Assembly (NCBI GenBank): GCA_016647705.1
Contig: CM028325.1
Span: 26,398,474-26,462,473 of the forward strand
DNA: 64,000 nucleotides
From: Eucommia ulmoides
Lineage: Eukaryota > Streptophyta > Magnoliopsida > Garryales > Eucommiaceae
Direction of reading: 5' to 3'
The notes beneath the pieces are model-generated. The model was not told the origin of the DNA. It ran no database searches and saw only the letters and a list, made by a program, of their open reading frames with translations. Positions 11,600 through 22,364 of this stretch are shown here, one piece after another. Position 1 is the first letter of the stretch, and each line of letters starts with the position of its first letter. The position numbers were made by a program, and so were the translations under genes.

Positions 11600-13000
11600 A
11601 ATGCAGTAAAATAGAGGTGAACTTGAATTTGGAAACTAAGTGTGAAAACGTCCAGATAGATGTGTCTTCGTGAAAACATCTGCTATCTGATTGGTAGAAG
11701 TAACAAAATGAAGACGAATAGTATTAGGAAAATGTGATGACGGATGAAGAGACAATCAATCTCGATGTGTTTGGTGCGTTCATGAAGAACGTCATTGTGG
11801 GCGATTTGAGTAACACTCTTATTGTCACAATTTAGAATGGTTGTAGTAGGGGAGAAGACTCATATGTCAACGGTTGCACGATACTCTACTTCTGTACTGG
11901 AGCAGGCAACCATAGTTTGTTTCTTACTGCATCAGTAAATAAGGAAGTTGTCCAAAAAGAAATAATAATCAATGGTAAAACGTCTGTCAAGGAATCCCCA
12001 GCCTAGTCGACATTAGAAAAATCCTATAAAGTGGGAGTGGAGTGTGTTGATAAATGAAGCCCTTGAAACAAATGCCTTTGACATACTAAAGAATGCAAAA
12101 AACAGTCCAATAATGAGTGGTCTGAGGTGTAGACATGAACTGATTGACATGATGAATAACATAGTCAAGTATAGACGAATAATAATAAGATATACTAAAA
12201 TTTCAACTGATTGGTGATAGAGAGTGATGTTCTGGAGAGGGAAGTCATTTAGTGGAGTAAGTCTAATATTTGGCTCTAGAGGAGTTGACAGTAGTGGAAT
12301 CAGTGATGTCAACCTTAAAAAGGAGATCAAAGGCATATTTAGCCTAAGAGAGAAAGTACTCATATAAGTCAGATGAAACTTCGAGGATAAGAAAATAGAT
12401 GAGTACGCTGAGATCTTTCATCTCGAATTAACCATTGAGAAATTTTTGAGTTCTGAGACACCACGTAGATCATCCCCTGTAATGATCATGTCATCCACAT
12501 ATAGTAAAAGAAGGATAATCTCATCATTAGTTTGGTGAAGAAACATGGCAGAATCATGAGCAGTCGATATAAACCCAAACTGATGGATGATAGTGGTGAA
12601 TTTTGCGAAGTTAACATGTAGAGATTGTTTGAGAACATATAAGGCATGCCGAAGGCAATATACTTTGTGTTGAAGTGTAACTAAACTGGGAGGAATATGC
12701 ATATAAACTTTATCAAGGAGCTCTCCATTGAGAAAGGCATTTTTTATATTTATCTGAAAAATACTCCAATTGGGAATGGTAGCAACGACAAGGAGAGTAC
12801 GAACATATTTGAGCCTAGCTACTCGAGAAAATGTCTATTCGTAGTCAATGTCATATTCTTGAGTAAATCCTTCGGAAAAAAGTAGGGCTTTATAACATCA
12901 AATAGAGCCATTAGAAAGTATTTTGATTTTGAAATCCACTTGCATCCAATAAATGTTTTCTTAGGAGGGAGGTCAACAAGATACCAAGTATGAATTTTGG
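11600..13000 (-). pseudogene. Copia reverse transcriptase and RNase H, broken
   Basis: Read on the - strand from about 12980 downwards, the frames give an IGCKW-like RT entry block. The RT core frame at 12702-12418 has the catalytic LLYVDDMIITGDD motif. The connection motif STPLEPN...LTPLNDFPL (12300 region) and the RNase H block with a SSTEVEYRAT-like motif (about 11900) follow. The order RT then RNase H is normal for copia pol. Several frameshifts and stops separate these blocks. Confidence 0.85.
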
Positions 13001-13768
13001 CTACTCATCTATTATTTTCTGCCAAAGAGGGTTTGTACTGACCTCCTTATAAGAATGAGAGTAATACAAATTAAGTGTACTAGAAAAATAATAAACATCA
13101 CGAAGACATAGGAGAGCTTATTTTACCCTGCTATAATGATGGAGATTCTCTAGGACTCAGTTGATACAATATCTAATGTTATTGGGACATGCTTGAGGGA
13201 CTCATGCTCAGAATGCATAGACTGAACAATAACGTCAGTACGGGACAATAGGGGTAGCCGGAGGATCTATTTGAGGTTCAGTGACATTTGTGCTCAGATG
13301 AGAAATACAGAGACAATTACAAATTGGGTCACAAAATTGATATTTTGATGTTTGATTCATATATGAGGAAACAACATAGTCGAGATCGTGATTCAAGTTT
13401 GGTATGTGCATGAGGTTGTAAGAGGACAAACTAGACATACCCAACGACTTTCAAGAGGCTGTAATTAGGAGGGACTCCATGAAACTTCTTATAACAGAAA
13501 ATATTAAGTTTGAGGTAATTCAGAATGCTTATGCATGAGGTATAGCTAGGTGTATCGTGAACAATCATTAACAAATATGACAAAGTATTTGGATCCCCTC
13601 ATTGTGGTAGAAGGTGAAGGTCTCTAAACATCAGAGTGGACATAAAAGACTATCTAAATGCTTGACAGAGACATATCCTATCTTCCCACTATAGGCTAAA
13701 GTATAGAGACATCCGATTGATGCATGATTTAATTGAAAATATCAAAGACTAAGAAAAGATCAATCAGA

Positions 13769-14029
13769 TTATGATTGTGAGAATGGTGGTTGTAGTGGTA
13801 ATGACAATGATAGGAGTGATGGTGATCGTGATGATAATGATGGTGGTGGTAGTGGGGTTGCACAAGTTAATAAATAGGCATATGATGATTGTGGTGAGGA
13901 TTGAGTTCGAAGATGCAAACCACTGAGCTCAAATATACGTCCAATTTTACACCCAGTCCCAAGAGTTTTTTCTATTTGAAGATTCTGCACACGACAATCA
14001 ATGTTAAAACATATTACTTCAAGTCCCAA
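13769..14029 (-). pseudogene. Copia gag-pre-integrase segment, broken
   Basis: The - strand frame contains F.IDCRVQNLQIEKTLGTGCKIGRIFELSGLHL, the characteristic pre-integrase motif of copia polyproteins. It runs into a degenerate (CCA/TCA)-rich tract (13790-13865). The expected integrase core downstream (toward 13000) is too decayed to place. Confidence 0.7.
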
Positions 14030-15289
14030 TTTGTAGACTTGCTAATAGATAAGATGTTTAAAGTGATTTTTTTAATTAAATATGTGTCAAAAATAAAGAG
14101 GTGTGAAGTAGAAATATGACCAGTATGAGTGACATTCATATAAGAACCATCAACAACATGAATCGTATGAGCATTATCAACAAATAGTTTAAAAATACAT
14201 TGGGATTAAAAGTCATAGTGAAGAATAAAGTTATATCCCCAATTTGTATCAGAATTAGAGAGAAAACATTTGAAGAGTGAAGTTAAATCCCCAATAGAGA
14301 TGAAAGCAATGGTGGAGGTAGGATCAGAACCTTTATTGGTAACAAGAACAGCAGGTGAAAGATAAGGATTGGACATTGTCGTTGAATCGGATCAACAATA
14401 TATAAATAAGTATATTATATAATGTGAATTTTGAAAAATGGAGGATGTGGATGCAATTAGGAGCTTGAAATTATCAAGAAAAATATCTAAAGTCGTGCAG
14501 AACCGATTGATGAACCTTTGAACCAGTCAAAGACCACAGTGAGCTGAATCAACAATATAAGGAGAAGTATATTGTATCATCTATTGATAAAATAGATGTC
14601 ACAAATAGATTCAGAACGGCGAAATTAGCTAAAAACAACTGGTAAAAAATTTGGTGAACCGGCCAAATGAATGAAGAATGGGCTGAAGGATGATTTGGCA
14701 ACTGACGAAGCAAGAGTGACATGGCATGCGAGGATTACATGGTCGTTGACTCGATTGTGTGGTGATTGACCATGATGATATGGCAATAAGGTTGCAGATA
14801 ACGTGGCGACTGACGTAGCAATAGGTGGTAAGTGACATGACCCTTGCTTGATGTGGCACTAATTGATGACGTATCGCTGATGTGGCACATGATGCTGATG
14901 TGGCTGACACATGAAAGGGCTTAAGTAGATTACTTAGTGGTGCGTTAATATAGAGGTTATTGACACAAGACATGCGTGCGGGTGCGTGGAAGCTCTGTTT
15001 GAGGTGAGGTTGGTGGTGTTAGATTCATCTTGGAAAGAGAATAATTTTGGTGGTGTTGATATTAACATGTGATCAATGGTGAGTCGTGGATGGATGAAAA
15101 ACAATTATAGCGATGCAATAGTTTGTGGTGGCATGTGAGTCACTGTTTGGGCTTGTCTCTGTTGTCGTTGAACTTGTCCTTTTGGGACAAGTCTCCATAT
15201 GTGGTGATATATGACGTAATAGAGGCAGCGCCAGTGATGATTTGGAGTAATAGAGTCGTGGAATTTTAGTACGAAATGTTAGAAAAATT

Positions 15290-15303
15290 GGCTCTTGATA
15301 CCA
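15290..15303 (-). other. Copia primer-binding site
   Basis: TGGTATCAAGAGCC, complementary to the initiator Met tRNA 3' end, immediately inside the 5' LTR. Confidence 0.8.
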
Positions 15304-15482
15304 TGTTAGAATAATTGAGAAACGGAATATTGAGAGAGAATATAAGACGATTATATTAGTATATGTGAAAGTTACACTTCACAGAGATGTACACAAGTGT
15401 TTATATATAAATAATAAATAGGATTTAACCTAATGAGACTAGTCATTGACCTAGCGGGGTAAAAAATGTATATATATATTAC
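15304..15482 (-). repeat. 5' LTR of the copia element
   Basis: It aligns with the left LTR over its full length with many substitutions. Its outer end (TATATATTAC instead of TATATATTAACA) is slightly eroded and is included in the 203-bp duplication next to it. Confidence 0.75.
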
Positions 15483-15831
15483 TTTCAAAAATAAATATCT
15501 AAAAAGATGATTTTAAGATTATTTTTTTATTTTTTTTTACGAAAAGCAAACAATAGTTGTTTTTGTTTTTTATATTTTAGGGATCCATGGATATATATCA
15601 ATGGAATCAGGCCTCACTATTCAATTTTTAACCTAATGAGACTAGTCATTGACCTAGCGGGGTAAAAAATGTATATATATATTACTTTCAAAAATAAATA
15701 TCTAAAAAGATGATTTTAAGATTATTTTTTTATTTTTTTTTACGAAAAGCAAACAATAGTTGTTTTTGTTTTTTATATTTTAGGGATCCATGGATATATA
15801 TCAATGGAATCAGGCCTCACTATTCAATTTT
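15426..15831. repeat. Perfect 203-bp tandem duplication (two copies)
   Basis: The unit begins TAACCTAATGAGACTAGTCA and ends CACTATTCAATTTT. It appears twice head to tail with a period of 203 bp and no difference that I could find by eye. The first copy includes the end of the copia 5' LTR, so the duplication postdates that insertion. Confidence 0.93.
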
Positions 15832-16257
15832 TAAAATTATTTATGATTTTTTAATTAAGATATCATTTATATAATAATATTAAGATATTATCGCTACACT
15901 ATTTAACCAAAAAAAATTACTTTTACTTTTAAGTAAAAGTAACTTCTTTGTAGGCTTCGCTTTTACTTTCAAGTAAAATAATTTTTTTTGTAAGCTAAAT
16001 CATCTTTTTCTATTTGAAGAGTACTTCAAAAAAGTATTACTAAACGGTGAATTAAAGAAATAAAATGTGTGATTTGGGGGTTTAGGGCTTTACTTGTTGA
16101 TTGTGAAAGAATATGTCTTTTTGATTTAATTTAGTCATAATAAGAATGTAGTCTTAATAAATTGAATAAAAAAAAAAAAGCTACGACCTAAATACAAAAT
16201 ATGAATTAAATACCAAATAATAAATAATGTATTAACGTAAATATTAAATATTTCAAT

Positions 16258-16398
16258 AGGTAGTGTTTGGTTGTAAGGAATTGGAGCCTCTGAATTTAAA
16301 TTTAGAAATGAAGGCATAAAAAATTTTAAATTTTCTTTTCATGGGTTCATTTTCAATTCAATTCTGAGATGCAAATTCAACGTAACCAAGGACTACCT
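16258..16398. mobile_element. Small MITE-like inverted-repeat element (141 bp)
   Basis: The ends AGGTAGTGTTTGGTT and (inverted) AGGTAGTCCTTGGTT form terminal inverted repeats of about 15-20 bp with a few mismatches. No clear target duplication is visible, so the superfamily is not assigned. Confidence 0.5.
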
Positions 16399-16564
16399 TT
16401 GTTTTTTTGAACAAAGGGTTTGGGGATGGAATTTTGAATACTAGACTTTCACTAGGGAGATATATTATATAACTGTTAGGATACAAGCCTTCATTACTAC
16501 CTTAGTAATATAAGTACAATGTCTCTTTGTTTGGGGCTAATATTGTTGTTCCTTCTGATTTTAG

Positions 16565-16790
16565 GAGATCGTGACATTGCCTTTCTTATGTTACTAGTGA
16601 AATGGAATGGAGAGAAGGTAGAAGAATTACAGGCAGCTTCTATAAGCTCACTCTTTCCTGCAACAACTAGAAGATTTGTGGCAACCACTCCCTATACTTC
16701 TCTATCTCTCTGTCTCTTTTTTTTTAAGAGTATATTTTTACAATGTTCGGTTGCACGAAATTGATGCAACAAATTTTTGGAATAATATCA
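16565..16790 (+). other. Inferred 3'UTR exon of F-box gene 1
   Basis: GAGATCGTGACATTGCCTTT...GGAGAGAAGGTAG...CAGGCAGCT is recognisably homologous to 33477 onward downstream of F-box gene 2. Both follow a pyrimidine-rich TTTAG acceptor. The polyadenylation end is unknown. Confidence 0.4.
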
Positions 16791-16899
16791 TTTATCTTCC
16801 TTTATGTTTGAGATAATATCAAGTGAGATAGTATCAAGACAATCTTCGCTTTTTTTTTTTAATTATTTTTTTCTTTTCTTTTCTTTTTGATGATGATAT

Positions 16900-17500
16900 T
16901 TTTAGACATCACTTTGTCAACACTTGGGCCTCAGACACGTGTACATCCTCCATCGCATCTGCTGATCTATTGGCAACAATCCTCGAAGACTTAGTCATTT
17001 TTCTCCCAATAAGAACAAATCTCCTCAAGTGGATTGGATCAAATCCTTGGGCCTTGACACTGGGCCGCAAAGCCCAAGTCTATGGGTTATCTCCTCAAAC
17101 ACTCCATCAAGAACTAAGCGCAAGGTTTTCGACTAATTAACCGTGCTCATAATTTCGACTAGCGACACTATTCGCCCTCCAACTCCTATAAATACCAAGA
17201 GGCATTCAATACCACAAAGTACTGCTCATTATTCATCTTAGAGCAATTGTGTAGCTTTTTTTCCCGAAGTTCTTACTCTCACACTCGAAGGGTTTTGCAG
17301 GCACACCCACGGCGAGCGGGTCTTTGTGCAAGTACCCGCTTTTTGGACATCGACTCTCAGGATCTCAACCAAGCATGTGAAGAACACTTAATCAATTTCA
17401 GATCTCCAATTCTCCAAGACTCAACACCCCTCATCATCACTCCAGCTCAGCACCTATTACTACGTGGAATCTAACCGAACCATATTGTTGGTGCACACAA
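16900..17500 (+). mobile_element. LTR-like retrotransposon remnant
   Basis: The segment has a promoter-like 'CCTATAAATACCAAGAGGCATTC' stretch (17190 area). A leader typical of plant gypsy LTRs follows: TCGAAGGGTTTTGCAGGCACACCCACGG, then TTTTGGACATCGACTC. A frame at 17247-17474 is contained in it and is not thought to be a gene. No LTR ends or internal genes are found. Confidence 0.35.
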
Positions 17501-17869
17501 GTTTCGACACCACCACTTTTTATTTTTTATTTTGTTTTGACTTTTGGTTTTCTATTATTTTTTTGTTTTAATTTTTTTTTGAGTTTTTTTTTTTTTTTTT
17601 TTTACTTTTACTTTTGATTTTTTGTGTTTTACTTTCTATAAAAACATAAATATCCTCCCACAAGAATAGTCTATTTTAGAGAGAGAAGTTCTTCATACAG
17701 GTTATCGTTTTTCTTAATCTTACCACTCTCGCATGGAAAACCCAACTTCCTTCTCGTCACCAATCACCATTGCAGATGAGAAAACCACTTGAGAAGACGA
17801 CTAGCAAAGGAGGACGGAAAAAAATTAAAGAATGAACATGCGACCTCTGCAGGAGACACATATTGACTA
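17501..17869. other. T-rich intergenic DNA
   Basis: Long T tracts occupy 17550-17605. Nothing gene-like is seen. Confidence 0.4.
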
Positions 17870-17872
17870 TAA

Positions 17873-18968
17873 CGGCTCGTTTGATTGGACAGAATGGAAT
17901 AAAGGTGGAATGAAATTAAAGAAGTAATGGAATGAAAGAAGAAATAGAATGGAATTGTCAATAGAATCACTATTCCATTCTCTTGTTTGGTTGGTATGGA
18001 ATGAGGGAATGAATGGAACAGTGAAATATAGTAAAATTCTCATTATGCCCTTATGAAATTATTATTCCATTCTCTTTTTTGGTTGGTATGAAATGAGTGA
18101 AGGAATGGAATGAAATATAATAAAATTCTCATTATGCCTTTATTACAAAATTTTATTATATTTCACTATTCCATTCCTTCCCTCATTTTATTATATTTCA
18201 CTATTTCATTCAATTTTAAGTTTCTGTTCTCTAATTTCTGTTTCTATTCTCAATTTTTAGTTCCATTCTCTAATTTCTATTTTCGTTCGTAATTTTCAAT
18301 TTTTGTTCTCTAATTTTCTGTTTTTGTTCTCAATTTTTTGTTTTTGTTCTCAATTTTTTTGTTTATGTTCTTAATTTACAGTTTATGTTCTCAATTTTTA
18401 GTTTCCGTTCTCAATTTTCTGTTCTCTAAATTTCTGTTATTGTTCTCAATATTTTGTTTATGTTCTCAATTTTCTGTTTTTGTTCTTAATTTTTATTTTT
18501 TGTTCTCAATTTTCAGTTTTCATTCTCAATTTTATGTTCTCTAATTTTATGTTTTTGTTCTCAATCTTCAGTTTATATTCTCAATTTTCTATTTCTATTC
18601 TTAATTTTTTATTCTCAATTTTCTGTTTCTGTTCTTAATTGTTTATTCTCAATTTTCTGTTTCTATTCCTAATTTTCTGTTATCTAATTTCTATTTATGT
18701 TCTCTAATTTTTGTTTCTGTTCTTAATTTTTAATATTTGTTCTCAATTTTCAAGAGCTTAAATACAAAAGCTATTATGTAATTTAGGATGTTGATTCCAT
18801 TGGGTTGGAATCTCATTCCACGTCATCACAAATAGAATCTCATTTCACCCTATTTTATTTCAATGAAATCACAAAAGTGATTCAATTGGAGAACCAAATA
18901 ACAGAATAGGAATCGAGGGCAGAATGCGATTTTATTCCACCCGCGATTCCGTCCAACCAAACATGTCG
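17873..18968. mobile_element. PIF/Harbinger-like non-autonomous TIR element with TAA target duplication
   Basis: The left end CGGCTCGTTTGATTGGACAG and the inverted right end CGACATGTTTGGTTGGACGG are terminal inverted repeats. TAA flanks both sides (17870-17872 and 18969-18971), the size and sequence typical of PIF/Harbinger. The element is about 1.1 kb, has no transposase, and is largely filled by a T-rich minisatellite. Confidence 0.7.
18215..18755 (+). repeat. T-rich minisatellite, unit about 20 bp
   Basis: More than 25 imperfect copies of a TTCTCAATTTTCTGTTTTTG-like unit, alternating with shorter TTCTCTAATTTCTG units, fill the centre of the TIR element. Confidence 0.9.
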
Positions 18969-18971
18969 TAA

Positions 18972-19195
18972 GAGTTGTGACAATGAATATTTGATGCAGT
19001 AGTGACGATGATGGTATGTTAATTTTTGAAATATTCACTATGGTAGTGGCAGCGGTTAATAAATATTTGTTATAGTGGTTGTTGGGTATTAACAATTATT
19101 TATTGTGGTAGTGGTGGTGATAGAAATATTTGTCGTCGTTTTAACGGAATATTGAATATTTTATGTGGTGATTATATTTATATCAAAAGAATTAA
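18972..19195. repeat. GTGGTGG / AAATATTTGT-type simple array
   Basis: Alternating GTGGTAGTGGTGG and AATATTTGT modules. The same composition appears inverted at 43680-44250. The last 9 bases (19187-19195, AAGAATTAA) are the left target duplication of the next element. Confidence 0.6.
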
Positions 19196-20374
19196 GGAAT
19201 TTTTAATCAACACCCATTTTTACAATGGATATTTGTATGTGCCCTAACAAAAAAGCCCACTCAATTAAAACCCCAATCAATTATTATTATTTAAAAAAAA
19301 AAACCAAGATTGTGTTTCAAACGCCTCACGCGCGATTGTCAAGTGAAACCTTTTAGGTATATTTGGAAACAATTGTCAAGCTAAACAAGGAATTCTCTAC
19401 CTAATTCATTCATTCAAGCTACAAAAATTAAAGAGATTTGGGTAATTAAAGCTTTTATTCTCATTTCTCATTGTCTAAATTTGCAAAGAAATCAAGTGGG
19501 TAACCCTAAATACACAAATTCTCTCAAACGGCGACGACCTGAAATACTACTACTCCGACGGAAGCTCCCGGTGACGACAATCAGCGGCAAGGATATAGGG
19601 TGATCAGCGACTGACATACACTGCTCAAACGGTATGAATATTGCTCAAGCCTTTCATCATCACAAATAGATAACTACATCAAATTATACTAAGAAAACTG
19701 GAACTCAAAAAACTAATACGAAATGGGTGTACCTCATTTGGGCTTCATCTCTCGTCAAACTCCATAAATTCTTGCCTGGAACATAAAACCTTCATCAAAA
19801 GAGGCTTAAGCTTTAATATGAGTATAAAAGCTGCATTTTTTTAGTAGTATGAATACTTGTTGTACAACAATCTTAAGCTTGTTGTGTTGTCATGGTTTAT
19901 AATATTGTTGCACAATGATTTTTAATTTTTTTCCTGGTATGAATATTGCAAAAATTGATGTACATAAATTTTTAAGCTTGTTGAATTTCTTCCTAGTTTG
20001 AATGTTGTTGTAGAATGATGTACTCTTCCTTGGGAAATAATAAAATTCCTTACAAAATCCAATTTCTTCAGCTTTCATTTATGTGATTACGGCACGTAAT
20101 TATCATGTAAGCTCTCAAGAAAATTATAGTTTGTTCTAGGTGAACATACCATCATCATCATCTAGTTTAAGTAATCTTTTGCTTTGAATGGATAAAGAAG
20201 ATATGGGTCTTTATTCAATCCAGTTGATTAGCTGCTGGATCAACTGTTCAATCCAGTTGGAATGAACTGTTCATGTTGATCTAAGCTGCCTAAAACAACA
20301 AAAATCATTGATCTTTCTAACAATACTAACTTGGATCACAAATTCAAATCGTGTCCTTTTATCTCCTTTTTGGT

Positions 20375-20625
20375 TCCATCGGTGATGTTTGAGTTATTAA
20401 GAATCTTTAATGTGTAGCAAAAATCACAAATTGGCGCCTAGGAATTTTGAATTTCCCTCGCCGTCTTTTCATCGTTGATGTTTTGGGTAGTTTGGATTAC
20501 TAATGTGTAGAAAAATCACATATTGAAGTCATGTTCTTGTATTTTTTCTTTGGTCTATCTCGTCAGTGATGTTTGGATTGTTAAGATTTTTAATATGTAG
20601 CAAAAATCACGTATTGATATACAAT
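20375..20625 (-). repeat. Inverted partial copies of the 185-bp array unit
   Basis: The block ...GTGTAGCAAAAATCACAAATTGG...GAATTTCC...TCATCGTTGATGTTTTGG is the reverse complement of the array monomer at 22365-24190. About 1.4 units are present. Related AAAATCACAAAT pieces recur near 21445. Confidence 0.75.
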
Positions 20626-20760
20626 TATAATTTGGTGAATATTGTTGTACATTAACTATTTGTAATATTATTGTACATTAACTATTTTTGTAATATTGTT
20701 GTTCATTAATTTTTTTCGACATATAAATATTGTTGTCTATTAAAATATAAACAATCAATT

Positions 20761-21084
20761 GACACTTGCAAATTATTTGATGAAATGCCTGAAATACATG
20801 TGGTCTCGTTTGTTAAATTGATTCAAGGTTACTCACAAGCCTTCCAATACATCGAATCCATTAACCTGTTTGTTATATTACATAGAGAAAGGACACAAAC
20901 TTAATCCATTTGTTTTCACCACATTGCTGAAGTTGCTTGTGAGTATGGAATGACCTGAGTTAGGGTCAACCATACATGGATCTATCTATAAGCTTGGTCT
21001 TGATTCAAATACGTTTGGTGGCACTGCTCTTATTGATACATATTCGGTTTGTGGGGTTGTGGATGTTACTAGGAAAAGTGCTTA
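20761..21084 (+). pseudogene. Captured PPR-protein gene fragment
   Basis: The frame from 20761 reads CKLFDEMPEIHVVSFVKLIQ GYSQ, a clear plant pentatricopeptide repeat motif. It continues after a +1 shift near 20890 as GHKLNPFVFTTLLKLL, then IHGSIYKLGLDSNTF and ALIDTYSVCGVVDVTRK. This order fits a PLS-class PPR protein (organelle RNA-binding family). One frameshift and an in-frame TGA (after VSME) break it, and it covers about 100 residues of a protein normally several times longer. The bases after 21085 are not PPR-like. Its place inside a MULE suggests transduplication from a host gene. Confidence 0.8.
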
Positions 21085-22364
21085 AAGCTCGAGTTTCATG
21101 AATGCGAGATACTCTCTAAGTGTTTGAAAATCGTGGCTAAACACATGGAAAACACAGATGTTGATGGCTTCTTCGTATGTTACTGGTGTTGCTAAATGTT
21201 AATGTTAACTTCGCTTTTAATTAATCCATGTACTTATTTCTTATTCTTAACTGAAGTGGTTTTCTGATGTGTCATTTGCTTTGAATGGTCTTTATCCGTG
21301 AAAGTTTCTTTATACTTGTTAATATGGGCCCTTTTTTGGTATCATTTTAGGGATTCTGTATAATTGACTTTTGTTGGATGCGATTGTGAAGTGAAGGTTT
21401 ATCCTTCTCTCCACCAGAAAAACAAATTATGAGCACTTTGCAGTAGCAAAAATCACAAATCGATATACAGTATGATTGGGTGAATATTGATGTACATTAA
21501 CTATTTTGTAATATTACTGTACATTAACTATTTGTAATTGAGTGAATATTCTTGTACATAACCATTTTGTAATATTGTTGTACATTAACTATTTTAGAGG
21601 TATAAAAATTACTGCACAGTAAATTTCTGTTACAACCATGTAAAACTTTGTCGTACTCATCTGAGACATTTTATGCACGTTTATTTGTACAGAACAAGAA
21701 ATACACCGACATGAAAGGTATTAATCATGAACTACATCCACCCTAAAATTACTCACATCAAATAAATTTATAAATAAGTAAACCATTATATCAAAAAGTA
21801 TATAAAAAACAATATAACAAAAGTTCGAACAAATGATCCCTGTGAAATGAAGTTTTTCTTAAGAACCGAAACAAACAAGAAAGAAAACATATTATCGCCC
21901 GACTAATCGAACTCAACTGCCTTATGCATAAAATGTATCAAAGATCCGACTACCATGCTTTTCATTTATTATGTCCTTAACCATCATTTCGACAATTGTT
22001 ATCCCGTCATTGCCTGTACGCTTGATGTTCGCTCGTTGCCTCATTATGTACGTAACAATTACTCCACAATCAGAAGCTACGTAGATTGTACCTATATTGT
22101 TTACCCCTTACTTGCTTATGTGCTACTAGATCATTGTCGTTTTTCATATGTCGCTCATGCCGATTATCGGATGCACCCGCCATTACCTGAGAAACAAAAA
22201 ACAGTTCCGTAAAAAAACAAACGATAATTTTGTTTGTGATCGTTCATATCTACTATATGATCCAAGTTTCACAAATGCATTAAGAAAAACTTCATCAGTT
22301 TACATATATTTAGTTAATCAAGCGCCTTATTGCAAAATAATATAGTTATATCATATTTTTGCAT

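Larger units (their letters stand above)
11411..15482 (-). mobile_element. Ty1/copia retrotransposon with short LTRs, degenerate
   Basis: A - strand element of about 4.07 kb. Its LTRs of about 175 bp (11411-11584 and 15304-15482) both start TGTTAGAATAATTGAGA on the + strand. The Met-tRNA primer-binding site TGGTATCAAGAGCC (15303-15290) abuts the right LTR, fixing the orientation. The LTRs have diverged from each other, so the insertion is not very recent. The flanks TTTCT and TTTCA may be an imperfect target duplication. All open frames are short, so it is inactive. It sits in the inferred 3'UTR intron of F-box gene 1. Confidence 0.85.
11042..16564 (+). other. Inferred intron at the 3' end of F-box gene 1
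   Basis: The donor GTAAGTAATT at 11042 (duplicated at 11281) and the acceptor ...CTGATTTTAG at 16563-16564 align with the corresponding donor (31879) and acceptor (33475-33476) of F-box gene 2. Intronic sequence after the donor is also shared (for example CTATACCCCTAAT near 11365 and 31967). The intron has been enlarged by a SINE, a copia element, a 203-bp duplication and a small MITE-like repeat. Transcript evidence is absent, so the splicing is inference. Confidence 0.5.

Noticed and set aside
14629..14973. 114-residue - strand frame in the copia element
   Set aside because: It is in the position of gag, but shows no gag motif or zinc knuckle, so it is not annotated as a gene.
21955..22345. 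Overlapping frames of 85 and 65 residues
   Set aside because: They are inside the Pack-MULE next to the tandem array, with no motif and no plausible start context.
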